From Oscheius tipulae (Eukaryota > Nematoda > Chromadorea > Rhabditida > Rhabditidae): a DNA stretch of 64,000 nt. The DNA is taken from NCBI GenBank assembly GCA_037178975.1, contig JASJZH010000005.1:2728001-2792000 (forward strand). Direction: 5' to 3'. The notes beneath the pieces were generated by a model. The model saw only the letters and a program-made list of their open reading frames with translations. It did no database searches and was not told the origin of the DNA. This document shows, piece after piece, positions 24,660-37,900 of the stretch; the stretch's first letter is position 1; every line of letters begins with the position of its first letter. Both the position numbers and the translations under genes were made by a program.

Positions 24660-25000
24660 AGCCGGACTGGCAGGATAGCGTGGCAGGTGGCACTAGCGCT
24701 AGTAAAAGGGCCCCAAGTTCGATACCGCGGTGGCCCAACCAAGGCCTCCATCCTCCCGAAGTCGGTAAATTGGTAGTAGCTTGCTAAGAAGATGAAGGCG
24801 TTCCTAGAAAATGTTGGGCTGGTTTGGAGCGTAATACCCCGCGACTCGGCCCCTCCGTCGGCGTCGCAAGGCCTCGCAGGAGCTTGACTCACAGAGCCGA
24901 CCGAGGGGCCGGGTCGCATCCGTGGCTTTGACGGCGCGCAGATCCCTTGTGCTCGAAACGACGGAGGGCCGTCTGGTAGACTTGCTCTCAGAAGAGGCAT
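24660..25000. repeat. GC-rich, repeat-like segment between genes
   Basis: A sharply GC-rich island between two genes. It contains AGTTCGATACC, close to a pol III B-box, with a TGGCAGGTGG block before it, and then several CGGC-rich palindromic runs. The 125-residue minus-strand frame here is low-complexity and is probably a by-product of base composition. A tRNA-derived composite repeat is one explanation. Confidence 0.35.
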
Positions 25001-25126
25001 CAATTAGAGAACTGCAGAGTTTTCAGAACAAGTTCTATTGTTCAATCGCAATTAGAAAACCTTGAACTTACAAAAAGTTTCCTTTATTGCTTCAGTCTGC
25101 CCCCAACTGGACGACAGGATTTGGAG

Positions 25127-28100
25127 ATGCTCTACAGAGTCCGTTCTCTTCTATTCCTACTTCTACTGCTCTACACATGGACGAGCGACGGATTACCGAC
25201 ACTGGGAAGACAGTCTATTACTAATGCGACGACATGGACTACGAGTAGCCTCACCAAGACACAGACAGGAAAATACGATGGTTAGTGGTTTACACCGTGA
25301 CAGAGACAGAGACAGATTACAATGGTTTCTGTTCCAGATTGCGACTTCTCCTTCAACCCGTTGACGGCGGATCAGGCTGGCAAGTGTGAGCAGCTGATGA
25401 AGGCGGACAAAAGAGCATTTCCGAAGATGAATGCCTATGGAGTTTTGGATTTGAGCAATTTGACGGAGAAACAAGCCGAACCATTGCTTCGGGCCCCGCG
25501 GATCCAGGCGAACAAGATGGCTGTGAAGAATGGGGGCTGGACGATCTTCAATCTGGCATCAAACGTTACCAGCATTCTCTCGGGATCTTCATTCCGTCTG
25601 AACCTGGAAAACATGTACAAAATGAAGAGGGTTGATCTCAATGGGAAGGAACCGAGGAATGGCTACAATCTGACCATCATCAACTGTCCGATGCTGAAAC
25701 AGGAAAACTTGAATGAACTGAAGAAGAAGGCTAAAGTGAGCAATATTGCTCCGGCCGGCGGTAAGTTATTGTCTCACGTCTCCCTGTCTTCCTGTTCCCA
25801 GTGCGTTTCACACCCTTTTTAGCATGCAAAGAACTAGTTCGCAATTCGTGCAAGAGCTACTACGGAACAAATCTTCTGATAGACAAGGATACCAGCTTTG
25901 ACCTTCCTCCAAGGTTTTTTGTTGTCCCAGAAGACTTTTGTCTCTCCATCGTCAACATGACACTCCCCACGATGGCGCTCATCCAGTTGCCGAAGAAACC
26001 AGTCCGAAACTGTGTCATTCGCTTCGAGAACAATTTGAGACAATGCCCTAGTCAAGAAGACGCGATGGGTTGGATCTCAACCTATGGATTCAGTATCCCA
26101 ATAAATGGTACCGGCTGCTGTAAGTCTAAATCTGATTCCTACACGAAACAAAATTTAGCCTTTACTTGCAACCAATCGGAGCTGTTCAACTCGAACAAGA
26201 CATGCCGCTTTTTGAGAGGAGGACTTGTGATTCAAGGCGACAATATAAACAGGACACTCTACGCAAAGCGGCTGCCTTGGCTCTACGAGATTCGAGACGG
26301 CTATCTGGAGATTCGCGACACGACAAAAGTCGACATCGGCTGGTTCACGCGTCTTATCAGAATCGACAGCTCACACCAGGGAGGGGCCATGCGGATCCAG
26401 AACACGACCATCGGCATATGGAAAATGACCTTGCTCGCTATTCATGGAAAGAATAAGACGATCGTTTTCGAGAAAAATCCAAGGTTGCAGTTAACCCCGG
26501 AACAAGAAAAAAGCCTGACGGAATTGTCCGGGGGGAATTTCTACTGGGATCTGAAGAGACCGACGATGACTAACAGCACAGGCAGTACGATCAGTACAAG
26601 AATGGGTACAGCATCGGCTACGGAAGCTTCTACACCAGGCGTCTCAAAAACCGTTACCTCTTCGGATAAGGATACAAATGAAAGCACTGATCTTCAAAAG
26701 AAACTGTCAAGTAAGTGTCTAACTTCCATATTTTCATTAAAACATTTTCAGCATCCTATGAGGCCGGAATCGTCGTGACTATCGTCATTGTAGTTATCCT
26801 GTTCATCAGCATCGTCGTCCTGCTCTCCCTCTTCTGCTGGGCCCGTTTTCGTTCTTTCTTCCTCCCGCCCATCCCTCGACTTCCGCTCCCGAAGTACAGT
26901 CTTCTTCTCAACCTCGCGGACGAGATTCTCGAGATGAATCCGCTGGAATGGCGTCGGTTGGCGCACCACGAAGCTGTCTCGATGGGAAGTCGTCTTTCAG
27001 CACAGGAGGAACTCAGGCTGCGAAGTCAGTACAGCAAGTTTGTGGAAGAGGCCGAGAAGTCGCACATTGCTGTCAGTGTCAGACCGCCACCGGACTCGAA
27101 CAATTGGGAACTATTTAAGGTTGATTTTGATGGGGAGATAGAGACACAGGGAGACAGACAGAGATAGAGTGTTAGAGAGACAGATGGGAAGAGGCATAAA
27201 AAGACAGTGAAACAGGCAGAGAGGAGAGAGTTAGAGTGATATAGAAGAAACCTATAGTAATAGAGAGACAGAGAGAGAAACGATTTCTTTGTTCAGACGT
27301 TCAAGCAGTTCTACGAGGAAAACCACGGCGAGGCCCATCTGATCCTGCTCAGTCGCTACAAAGACCCTACAAAGACGTGTCCTCTTTTCTCGACCGAAAT
27401 GGGAAGAAAGGAAGTGATATCGGGTTATACGGAGGAGAAAGTCTTGTCCAAGACGAAGAGCAAGTCGATTTCCACGACGACGATCACACCTCATGGTGGA
27501 CAGTACGAGATCTCGACCACGCTGGTCTCGAAACAGACTTTGGACGATGACATTCAGCTGTCAAAGTACAGAATGAGTCTGAGTCACGATGCAGACGGAT
27601 CCCCCTGGAAAGCGAATTTTTCTCTCAAGCTGGTTCACTTCCACGCCTGGAACGAGGGAGCCAGAGACGCGACGAAGATTCTAAAGATGATCGCCTACGG
27701 GAAGCAGAGAACTGGCTGGAGGAAGCTACTGTTCGGTAGAGTGAAGAGACCGGTACGTCTTTCTCTATCTCTCTGTCTATCGGTCTCCCTGCCTTGCTGT
27801 CTCTCTGTGAACTAAAGTTTTTCAGGTCTTTATGACCTCGACTCCGAGCCAATCCTACGTGGTCATGATGCTGACGGCCGTCCTCTACCACGTCACCGAT
27901 CCGACCTATCCATCGATGAGAATGAGCGAGATGCGTCAGCTGGTTTTCATCCTCTTGGGAAGCAGCTATACCCAGCCCGAGTCGCTCGTCTTCCTCTTCC
28001 ACGCGATCCTCAGCTGGGCAGCTGAGGAAAAGTGCATCCCGGCCGACCGGATCCAAGCCTTCGAAGACTTCCAGTACATTGTCGAAAAGATTGCCGCATA

Positions 28101-28416
28101 CAAGGCCATCAATCCAACGACGCTCTTCTTCGAGCCGAGTGACCTGAATCTAGCCGAGGATGTCAACCAGCGTGTGCAGAACAGCGTCGTCTTGAAGAAG
28201 ATGCTCGAGTCGGAAGCCGCAGCGAGCGAGAAGAATGTACCAATGGATTCGGTCGAAACTATCGAAAGTGTGATGAAGGCGCCGCAACGGTTCCAGGCAG
28301 TGGCCACAATGTCGCTGGACAAGACTCTGGACAAGATGACGTTGGCGGAAAAAGCTACGCAGATGACGATGCCCTCCTCTTCGAAGAAGGACAAACCTAG
28401 CCATACTCAGCCATAG
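25127..28416 (+). CDS. Receptor with L-domain-like ectodomain and degenerate tyrosine-phosphatase-like tail
   Basis: Six exons (25127-25280, 25338-25760, 25802-26710, 26752-27119, 27297-27752, 27826-28416) join in phase to 966 residues. Signal peptide 1-22. Ectodomain about 50-480 has cysteines and the repeated strand pattern of insulin/EGF-receptor L domains (GGLVIQGDN, IRDGYLEIRD, AMRIQNTT) plus many N-glycosylation sites. A Thr/Ser-rich stalk precedes a membrane helix at about 500-523. The cytoplasmic 440 residues resemble the tyrosine-phosphatase fold: KTCPLF, GGQYEI, HFHAWNEGARDATKIL (WPD region, about 732) and FMTSTPSQSY where HCxxGxxR is expected (about 772). The missing Cys and Arg predict no catalysis. 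L-domain membrane proteins are expanded in nematodes. The phosphatase reading is my inference; a wholly novel tail is the alternative. Confidence 0.75.
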
Positions 28417-28938
28417 AAGAAGACGACGACTGGAATAGAGGGAGGCGAAAGGAGATAAAGATGAAAATAGCTAGGTGGGCTGTCTCTAATTGGAGGAGAA
28501 GGTAGTTTTGAGCCAGATATGTCTAGTCTCCTTGTAATCATTCATCTCTGTCCATCTGTACCTCTTCTTTGATTTCAATGCCAGTTTACCAAGTCTGTTC
28601 CTGTCACCCTGTCAGTGTTTCTGTAATTGTGTACCAATAGTCCCTGTCTCGAACCTATTTGTCTCTCTGTGTTGATACTCTCCTGTCACTCTGTCAGCCG
28701 TTTCATGTTTCTCTTTCTAAGAGAATTAGAACTTTGTCTATGTCTCTGTCAGTCTCTGTCTCTCTGTGAAAATGACCCTTGCCAAACAAAACAAAGTCCA
28801 TCTGACTCTATGACTCATACAAACTCTGTATCTTCGCAACATGATCTGACATCTGTCCTTGCTCCACGTTCTCTTGTTCTGTTCAATCCGCTTGTCAACA
28901 AATTTATTGGCCTTCCCTTGCCCTTCCAGACATGTTGA
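28417..28938. other. Convergent 3' ends of two genes
   Basis: The L-domain receptor ends at 28416 and IFT172 ends at 28939 from the other side. AATAAA for IFT172 lies on the minus strand at 28903-28908. The rest is rich in CTGTCTCT-like runs without coding signal. Confidence 0.6.
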
Positions 28939-31900
28939 TCACAGAGCCATAGCCAGAGGGCTCTTGGCCCACTTTGAGATGAAGTCTTGTGCATCCAGAA
29001 GCTGGTCGGACTGACTCGTCTTCACGATGATCAGGAACCGATTGAGTTCTTCCCTGTCAGCCACGAGATCTCCAACTCGGACAGAGGAATTGACCACAGG
29101 ATAACCTGAATCTTGTGGTCATCTCTGTCTCTCTGTCACTGCCACTCTACCTGTGATGATACACGGTTCGTAGGTCCTTCCTCCATCAATCAGTGAAGCC
29201 TCGAAAACTCCTCTTTTGTCCAAAAGGAGCTCTCTTTGGGCTGCATCGTCCACCGAGGTGGCCAAAACCCATTCTTTGATTTCTTCGTGTTCTGAGGACT
29301 GAAACCTTCCAATTCTTGGCATTACTTTGGCAAACTACATCTGTCCACTGAGCCTGAGGAAGTTCAATCTCCGTCGGAATGTCTGTCCCCTCAAAAGCCG
29401 TGTAGTCTACAAGCTCGGCATTTCCTGAATCTTTTGTGTTTCATCATTTCATTAATAGAAGGGAGAGTCATAGTTTCTCAATAAAAAGGCTTCTTTTGTT
29501 TCCCCACCTTCATCAATAGCATCCACCAGATCCAAATAGTGGTTCAGAAGAACAAAGGCCACGTTCTCATACCCTTGATCGAATTCCTAAACTGTTTTTA
29601 TACAAAACCAGAAAAATGAACCTACCTTGGCTGCCACACCAGCCTCGTAGAAGATTCTATCAACTGGCAGAATGTCAGTGTACCGTAGCAGAGAGAGAGA
29701 TTGTTTCAGGCGGAGACGGGGAGCGTCAGAGGATTCGGAGAGCTAAAGTTCATAGATTTCTGATAGCCTGATATGCTGTCAAATGGGTTTGATTTTGCAC
29801 CTCGTTCTTTTTTGGATAACAGAAGGGACATACTAGAGCTTGGAGTAAATGATAAAATTTTCTGCGTCGCATTATCAAATAAATTTTTTGGCTGTTTTTC
29901 AACGTAATTGTAATGCATTTTTGACAGAGATTTTAATCACTGGTTGCCCCGAATGCTGCTAAGTTCTAAATCTAGATATCGTCCTAGCGTTTATCACAAA
30001 CAAACCTCTTCTATCTAGTCTCATGCTCAAAAATTTCTGAAAGTACCAGAGTTTAGAGTGAATAGCACATTTCCTATCGTAAAACTGTTCAAAACTTTAG
30101 ACTATGTTCAACATATGAGTATAAATTTATGGCGCATATGAAAATCGCTAAAGATAACTTATGTTCTCTGAATGTTATTGAACATCGACACGTCTTCATA
30201 TTGATTCTTTGAACAAAAGTAGAGTATAGCTATTTGCAGTGAAACACAAACAGCTCAAAGTATGTTCAAGTCCGGTCACCGGGTGAAAAAACTTCAGATA
30301 AGTCTGACGCAACTGTAGGTAACTGAAAAGTCGTGCTACACGCTTTTTTTAGTTGAAAAGGATTCTAGGAACACTGATAGGGTTCTCTGGAGGAACAAGG
30401 AAAAAGCGTAAACTAAAAAACATTAGTAAGTCCAAAACCACTATCTATATTTTAGTGTCCAGTTTCTATTAACCAGTTTCTAAACCTTACTTTATGAAAC
30501 TTGTGCTCAATCCCCAAGCAGTACCCATATTTTTTGCTTCGACTGTTCCCTGCTCACCTCCAAAGCACTCCTAAGCGCCAGAAGATTCAGAGCCTGAACG
30601 AATCTCTCAAAGGCCTCCAAGTACTGAGAGTCGTCTCGTCTCATCGAGTCCACGATGTTCATGAACAGATTCCGGACCGGGGCTATCCGGTCATACTCCT
30701 GTTGAGGCGAGTCCCGTTTGTGTTCGGTAGCCTGTTCCAGAATGGCTCTATAGAGGTTGAAGTTGGCCGGATTCGAAGAGGCTCCATATTTTTCGAAGAC
30801 CTTCATCAGCTTGGAGAAGTCACCATGCGGAAGGAGCTCGGCTGCATACTGGGCCACATATTTGTCCAGAAGCGGTCCGTGCTGGAATGGCTCTATGTTT
30901 CAGCACTTTTCGGATCTTACCTTGGTCTGTTTAGCAGTGTCGAGAGCCTTCTCCCATTGTCCTCTCTCGATCAGTAGGTCGATGGCCGAAATGACGTCGA
31001 CGTCTATCAGTTCTCCGAGTCGGCCTTCGTTTCTTAGACTCTCTTTGTAGGCTGCTTCGATTTCTGGGATCAGAGCTGGTTGGTATTCTGCGGCGATCTG
31101 AAGAATAACATGCCTCCCTGTCTCTCTGTCTCTTTGTACCTGTTTAGCCTTGGACCACTGCTGCGCCTTGCAGAGAGCCTGAACAGCTTTGGGAGTGTTG
31201 CCCATAGTCAAGAGAAGTTCTGCAAGTTTTTCGAAGAGTCCAATCTCTTCAAGACGCTCGATTAGCTGCTCCAGTAGCTAAAACTTAGTTAGGCTATCCC
31301 ATCGGATTCAAACCTGTTGATCTCCACCAATCAGGAACCGGATAGCGATGTCAGCTGCCTTCTGGGTACACTGTCTGACCAGTTCCATGTTTTCTGTCGA
31401 TTCGGGAGACACCTAAAAGTTTTTTTCGTGATCGCTCAATCAAACAACAATGGAAAGGATTTCCACCTATCCATTATCCGCCCTGACTGCCAAGATTAAA
31501 CGGCCGACCCTCTTCCACCATTACGTCCACTTCAACGCACTTTTTTCTGACTCAACCCTTACTTTCGAGCCTTGCAAAGTTGTAACTCCTGATCAACTTT
31601 GCGAAATGAGTCATAAACGCTACCTTCGACCCGAAACAACTTGAGAATGAGAACTCGTCCGCCTTCGTGAAAGCACTGACAAATTTGGTACTATACTTGA
31701 CAGGAAGACTCTAATTTTTGACGTGTCAGATTATAGGATTTGATCGAAAAGACTCTTACCCTTGACATGCCAAGTGATACGTTTGTAATCCTACTGCCAA
31801 AATTGGAACTGGGAGTCAGTCAGCTCGCTTCGCTCCCAGCAGCACCATGGACAACATCGAGGAGATCGTCAAGAAGAACTTCTCCGCTACTGGCGAGCTG

Positions 31901-34900
31901 CAGACATCGAAGAATAAGAAGAACGGATACGATGAAGTGCCGCTGGATTGGGACGAGGACGAAAGCAAGAAGAGCGAGAAGAAGGACAAGGTGCTCAAGA
32001 CGGAAGAGGATGCCAAGCCGAAGTCGATCGAGTCGAAGAAGACAGAAGAGGTGCCCAAAAAGGAACAGAAGAAGCCGGAAGAGGCCATCAAGAAGGAGCT
32101 GAACGGAGTAGAAAAGCCGAAGGAGCTGTCAAGGCAGGAAGAGAAGCGACGCGTCCAGAAGAGCGCAATGTCGACGACCGTCGCCCCACCCGCGCCCAAG
32201 AAGAACAAGTGCTGCTGCAGCCTCATGTAGAAACGTTTTCGCGCAAGAAAGATCTATAAATAAATAGTTTCACTTGCAAAACCTCTGCCTGTTTGATTGT
32301 TTGTCCGTGGCCACGAAACAGAAGCAAAACAAAAAGCTGAAAAAACGTTTTTGTTGTTGTTGCAAATTGTTGCGTCTAATTGAGTTGGACAAAAACTCAA
32401 AAATGTGACGACGAATTTTGTTTCTCATGGGCAGAGCGAGTACGACAGAGAGACCGAGAAACAGAGCGATACACATACAGAGAGGCAGAGACAGTGACAG
32501 GGACTGAGAAACGGAAAGACAGACAGAGAGACACATAGAAACAGGCACGTACAAAGAGACATAGAGAAATAGGGACAGAGAGACAGGGGGAAGACGAGAC
32601 AGAGACACAGCGAGAAAGAGAGACTGAGAAGCGCTCAACGACCTAGCTCTAGAACATCTTGTGATTCTAGTTCTCACTAACATTATGCTCTTTCCCCTGC
32701 TCCCCATGCTTTTACTTCCTTTGTTCCAATGAAAACCAACCTTCAAATAGGTCTGGACAGCCCTGGCCCAGTCGGACTGTGCCTCGAAGTCCTTAGCCTG
32801 TTGTACATAAGAGTCAACACCTCTAGCTCCACTTCGCAGTTCGGCCTTGTCGTACTCTTCCTGAACTTTTGGAGTTGCAGCTCTTTCCGAGCAAACGGAA
32901 CCTGCAACTGTGGAAGCTGATTAGGAAGGAACTCCTTGGCGATTCTCAAGGCGTCAGGCCACATTCCTTGTTCTTTGAAGTATCTAAAGGGAGCAAATTT
33001 TGCCTATTCTAAGAAAAGTGACCTCAGAATGATGTCTGGACGATTGGCACGAAGTAGGAAGCCTTCAGCCTTGCCATGGTCTCCGTCTTTTAGAGCCAAA
33101 AGAGCCTGGGTCTCGTAGATTTTCTTCAGAGCGTCAGTTGAGTGTTCTCTAGAAGGTTGGTAATGACAAAGAACCAGAGAGACAGAGAGACGGCAACAGC
33201 TACCACTCACTTTGCAATTTTCTCCGCCTCGGCAAAATCTTCCACATGAAGGTACATTTCCACCGCCTCAGTTGGAAAGCCGCCCTCAATGTAATGTCTG
33301 GCAGCCTCGTCCAGCTTCCCAGCGTCTTCCAACTGATGTGCCATATTCTTATGAACTTCAGGTAGTCGGTCCTTGGCTCCGAGCTTGGCTAAATCGAAGG
33401 CAAAGTCGTGGGATCTGAAGTACTTCCTGACTTCAGCAAAAATTTAAAGGTACCCTCTCTCGATCGCTAAATCTATAGCAGTCTGGAGCATTCCATGCTT
33501 GTTGAGCAGCTTGACAGCTGCTTCTCCACCGAGACTACTGGCCCACAAGAAGATTACCTGAATAGAGGGCAGTTTTTAGCTAGCTTTGATCGATGCGTAT
33601 AAAGTTCTCTGATTTTTCACGTACCATCTCAGCAAAAATTCTCGATCTTTTGGTAGTGCAACTTTGTATAAACATCACAAAGATAAACATGTTTCAAGCT
33701 ATGGGTTAGCTCAAATCCACATTCCCAAAACAATCAAATGAACAAAAGTTTGCAAAAAGAAACAATCCAATGATATAACGGCAGATAAATTGTTTCAGGG
33801 TCAGGATGTAATATATCAAAGGATCTGCAACACAATTTTGATAAGTTGAGAATACCAATAAATAGCTGCAGCTTTTCGGATTACAAATATGTTTCAAGAA
33901 ATGGGTGGAGGTCACATCTACATTTACCAAAGCAAGCGCTAGTATTTGAGAAAAATTTGAAACGAAAATGTTTTGGAAAGCGTTTTAAGGTTTGGATATA
34001 GGAAGACCACTATTGTTAATATTAGTGGTTGAGTGGTTGGCGGTAGTAAACTAATAATACTGTCTCTTTCTTGTAGGTATTCGATTATTCAATCGCAATC
34101 CCCCACCTGTTTCTGAGAATTCTCATTTCCTTCGCTCTTGGCCAGTCGGAAAGCATCATTCCACATGTCTTGTGAGCGGTACATGTTGATAGCCGCCTAA
34201 ATTTTGCTTCAAAACCTGGTATAAACACAGTTCTACCTGCCAGTCCTCTGCCTTCAAGTACTCTTCTTCTGCCGCCTTGAAGTCTCCCCTCTCCTCGTGT
34301 TCCATTCCTAGACGCTTGTGGGTTTCCTGTTGTTTTTAACTTTCGTTTCAAGGGAACTAAATACCTGGACATGCTCTCCGTGGTATCGTTCTACTAGTCG
34401 AACAACATCCTCATTTCTTGTAGCTGCCATGTACATCTTGATGGCTCGTTCGGAGAGGCCAATGGAGATGTAAAGCTGCAAATTGGATACTGTCTCTATC
34501 TCTTTGTCTCTGTTAACTGACCTGTTCAGCCTCAGTCAACCGTCCCTGTTCCTCCAGTTCCGCTGCCTTCCTCTCATATATTCCATGGGTTTCTTCTTTC
34601 CCGAGAAATTCGACCGACAGCTGAATTTTTTTTTCGGTGAAATATGAAAACAATGGGTGAAGCATTATCAATCTTGCAGTATGAAGAAAAGAACTGTTTT
34701 GTTTCAGATTTAGAAAAAGTCGAAGCAATTGTTTTGTTAGTAAGCTCTTCTATCGACTCATTTATGACTCACACTCACCCTGTAAGCATCTGCCCACTTG
34801 TTGTTTTTGATGTACATAGTTATAGCGTCATTTGGCAGGTCGGCTTCAATGAATAGACGCTCGGCTCTCTGAAATACTCTCTCGTTGTTTCAAAAAAAGT

Positions 34901-37900
34901 GAGAATAAGAAAGTTCCCACCTCGTAGTCTCCTACTGAAGCATAATGATCAGCAATCTTTCCGTAATAATCACGACTGGTTCCTTGGTCCTGTAAACTTT
35001 GTGTTTTTCAAGAAATGGGTATAGTGATATCAGTAGTTCTAGAGCCGCTGTACATCTCGTACGTATATCAGTTTTTTGAAGAATTTTTTTTGCTGTTTCA
35101 AGATACCTGAAATCTGAATCCCAATGAAACACACGCGTGATTCTGCTTCTGAAAGATACAGTGATTTTGAAACCTTTTGACCAAAATAGGTGCCCACAAA
35201 CCTGAATAACATCGACTATCTGAACAGCCTTGCTCCATTCCTTGGCCCGAATTGCAGCGTCCACAGCTTTCAAGGTCTTGTTGGACTCTGAAACAATCAA
35301 ATTACAATGTTTTCCAAGCTGATCCAAACCGAGGTAGTGGTTGATGGCAGCGTCGTCCTGTCCCTCTAGCACTAGGTTGTCTCCCCATTCCTCGTGGAGC
35401 TCGACGACTTTTTCCGGGAAGGCGAAGCGGGCGAGCTGAAGCATTATTGGAAAAGGGGAGTGGGAAAAAGAAGGGGCCGAAAGGGATGCGCTAGTATTCA
35501 AAATTGGTCATCAATTAGTACCGTCTGAACAAGGGACAAAATGTTTTGTGTTTCATCAGGAGTATCAAACAGGGATTTTGATAAATCCAATAGATCTCAG
35601 TTTGGATAAAATAAAAAAAGAGCCACAATTGTTTCAAGTTAAGTACATGCCCTTTTCGATGTCGACAGTCTCGATAATAGCAAGGATGGTTATTCAAGTC
35701 AAGAAATAAATGATTTTGTGTTTCACCAGCGAAAGAAAGCGATTCTCAATGTGTGGAGACTATCCCATATGAAACGTCAATGAAGTTTGCCGTAATAGTC
35801 CATATTACAAAAACTTGAACAAAAGTTTGAAACATATGTTTCAGCGTAAACTCCTATGTTTGTCAAAAAGAAAGTACTGGATCATCGAGTGCTGCTTACC
35901 TCCACTGCTTTCGCAAACGACTTGCCCTTCCTGTAGCATTCCAAAGCCTTGTCAAAGTCCTTCATCCTCTCAAACAGATCGCCAGCCTGAAATATATTTT
36001 AATTTCGAAACAGTACTGATGTTTGAACAGAAACCTCAGTTAAACTTATGTTACATCAATTCTTCAAAAGGTCTATGAGCTTTCAATGAGCTGACAATAG
36101 GATCTTGAAATCGCTTGCCTTATCGTAAATGTGTCCCTTCAAAAGCGCCTGAGCGATGTTCTGCATCAGAGCTTGATCATTTGCCAGGTTTGGATCCGCC
36201 AGAGCTGCTGCCAGTGCTTTGGCCGGCTGATTTCCTTTTAGATAGAGTTGTACAGCTCCCTGACTGTCTCCGTCCGCCACTTTTAGCTGAAAAAATGTTC
36301 TGAACTAAGAGCAAAGCGATAGCCAAACAGAGAGGCATAGAAACAGAGACATTGAACAAACCTCAGCAGCCTTGGCCTCTTGTCCAGTATCAAAGAGAGA
36401 CCGATAGTATGTCGCTTTGAGCTGCTCATATCCAGAAAAGTTCTGAAACCCAAAACTTTAAAAAAAAGCTTCAGATCTTACAGTAGCCTTGGCCAGCTCC
36501 AGAGCCTCGTCCCATTTATGCAGTGTCTGATACATTTCGATGGCTTCTTCCACTGAATTCTGTTCCAGATAAATCTTCTCAGCTTCTTTGAACTTTTTTG
36601 CCATTCGTGCCAAATTTGCTCGGACCTTGTAGTGCTGGGTGCCGTCTCCTCCAAGCTCTTGGGCTGCTTTGGAGGCAATTTCTACAGTATCCTAGACTTG
36701 TTTTGTTGCAAAATTAGGGGATTTGGACTGACGTGCAGGATATTGACCTTCGCTACATCATTGATGGCTGCAAAACAGCGCTGGGCTACCAGAAGCTTGT
36801 GTTGTTCCAGGGCTAGATCGGCTACTCGACGCCACATTGTGTAGCTGGAAATTCTTAGGGTGCAGAAACATAGATATTCGTGCTTCAGACGATGAGTCAG
36901 CAAAAAAAGTTCCTCTTCATATTCTTGTCAATCATCGTTTGGGTGAAAATGTACCCCTGTTTCTATTTGTAGCATCGCATGTTAGTATTGTTAGTCGACT
37001 GTAGCTGAAATCGAACCGAGTACCAAGAGTAAGTTCGGAACCAGGCAACAGTAACTCGTAACGCTCTTTTGTCGCGTGTGTGAATGTTTCACTCTTTCTA
37101 TAAGTAACAACAAATTTGCTTATAGTATAGTCGATTCGGCATTTTGTAGTTGAAAAACAAAACAAAGAATACTGGAACTATTTCTGATCTAATTCAAAAA
37201 TATCAACGACTGGCAATATTTCAGCATTCTTACCCCAAACTTGAAACATTTTTTTTCCTTTTTTGAAACCCGGAAACTAACGTATCCATGCTCCCAGCAT
37301 TGTTCTCCAAGAAGACAATGGCCCTCTCGAAGTCTCTCTGTTCCAAAGCTGTTCCGAACTCTATCTGCGTGTTGTCCAGTTCATAGGCAATCTTCGAGTT
37401 GGATTCCTGAAAATGCTGTCATTTCGACACAAAAGGTATTACCTGAACGATGACTTCAGTCCTGTCAGCGTCTCTCAATACATCCTCTACATCTCCTCGG
37501 ATCATGATCGTTGTGACTTGTTCGGGCAGGTCGGGGTTGTACCTGTACTTTTTTGAACTTTCTGAAATCCGAGCCTACCAGATGTGAAGAGTTTCGCCAG
37601 ACTGGGCCACGACTACGTCACTCAACGGAACCCACTGGACATAGGAACAGAAAGAGAGAAGATTGGTCTTCTTCTCTGTGTCCAGATCAATGAGTGTGAC
37701 TCGGGAACGCTTGTCTCGAAAAAGGAGCTTGGTAGCTGATTCGTTTAGCTGAAACATTTAATCTTTGGAGCTTCCAGAATTTTGAAAAGAACTGTGAACC
37801 ACTATTGTATCTAGTTCAACAGTGCGGAGTGAGAGAACTAACACTGATTCGAGTTTTGACATGGAAAATCCCATTTCCCAGTCTTGGCATGTTCTACATA

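Noticed and set aside
24626-25003. 125-residue minus-strand frame in the GC-rich island
   Set aside because: Low-complexity proline/arginine-rich content fits base composition, not a protein, and there are no splice partners.
31740-32226. Two other frames over the nested CaaX gene (Arg/Lys-rich plus frame, Ser/Phe-rich minus frame)
   Set aside because: Composition is what frame-shifted or antisense reading of a Lys/Glu-rich gene gives. Codon bias and the polyA signal support only the 31847 frame.
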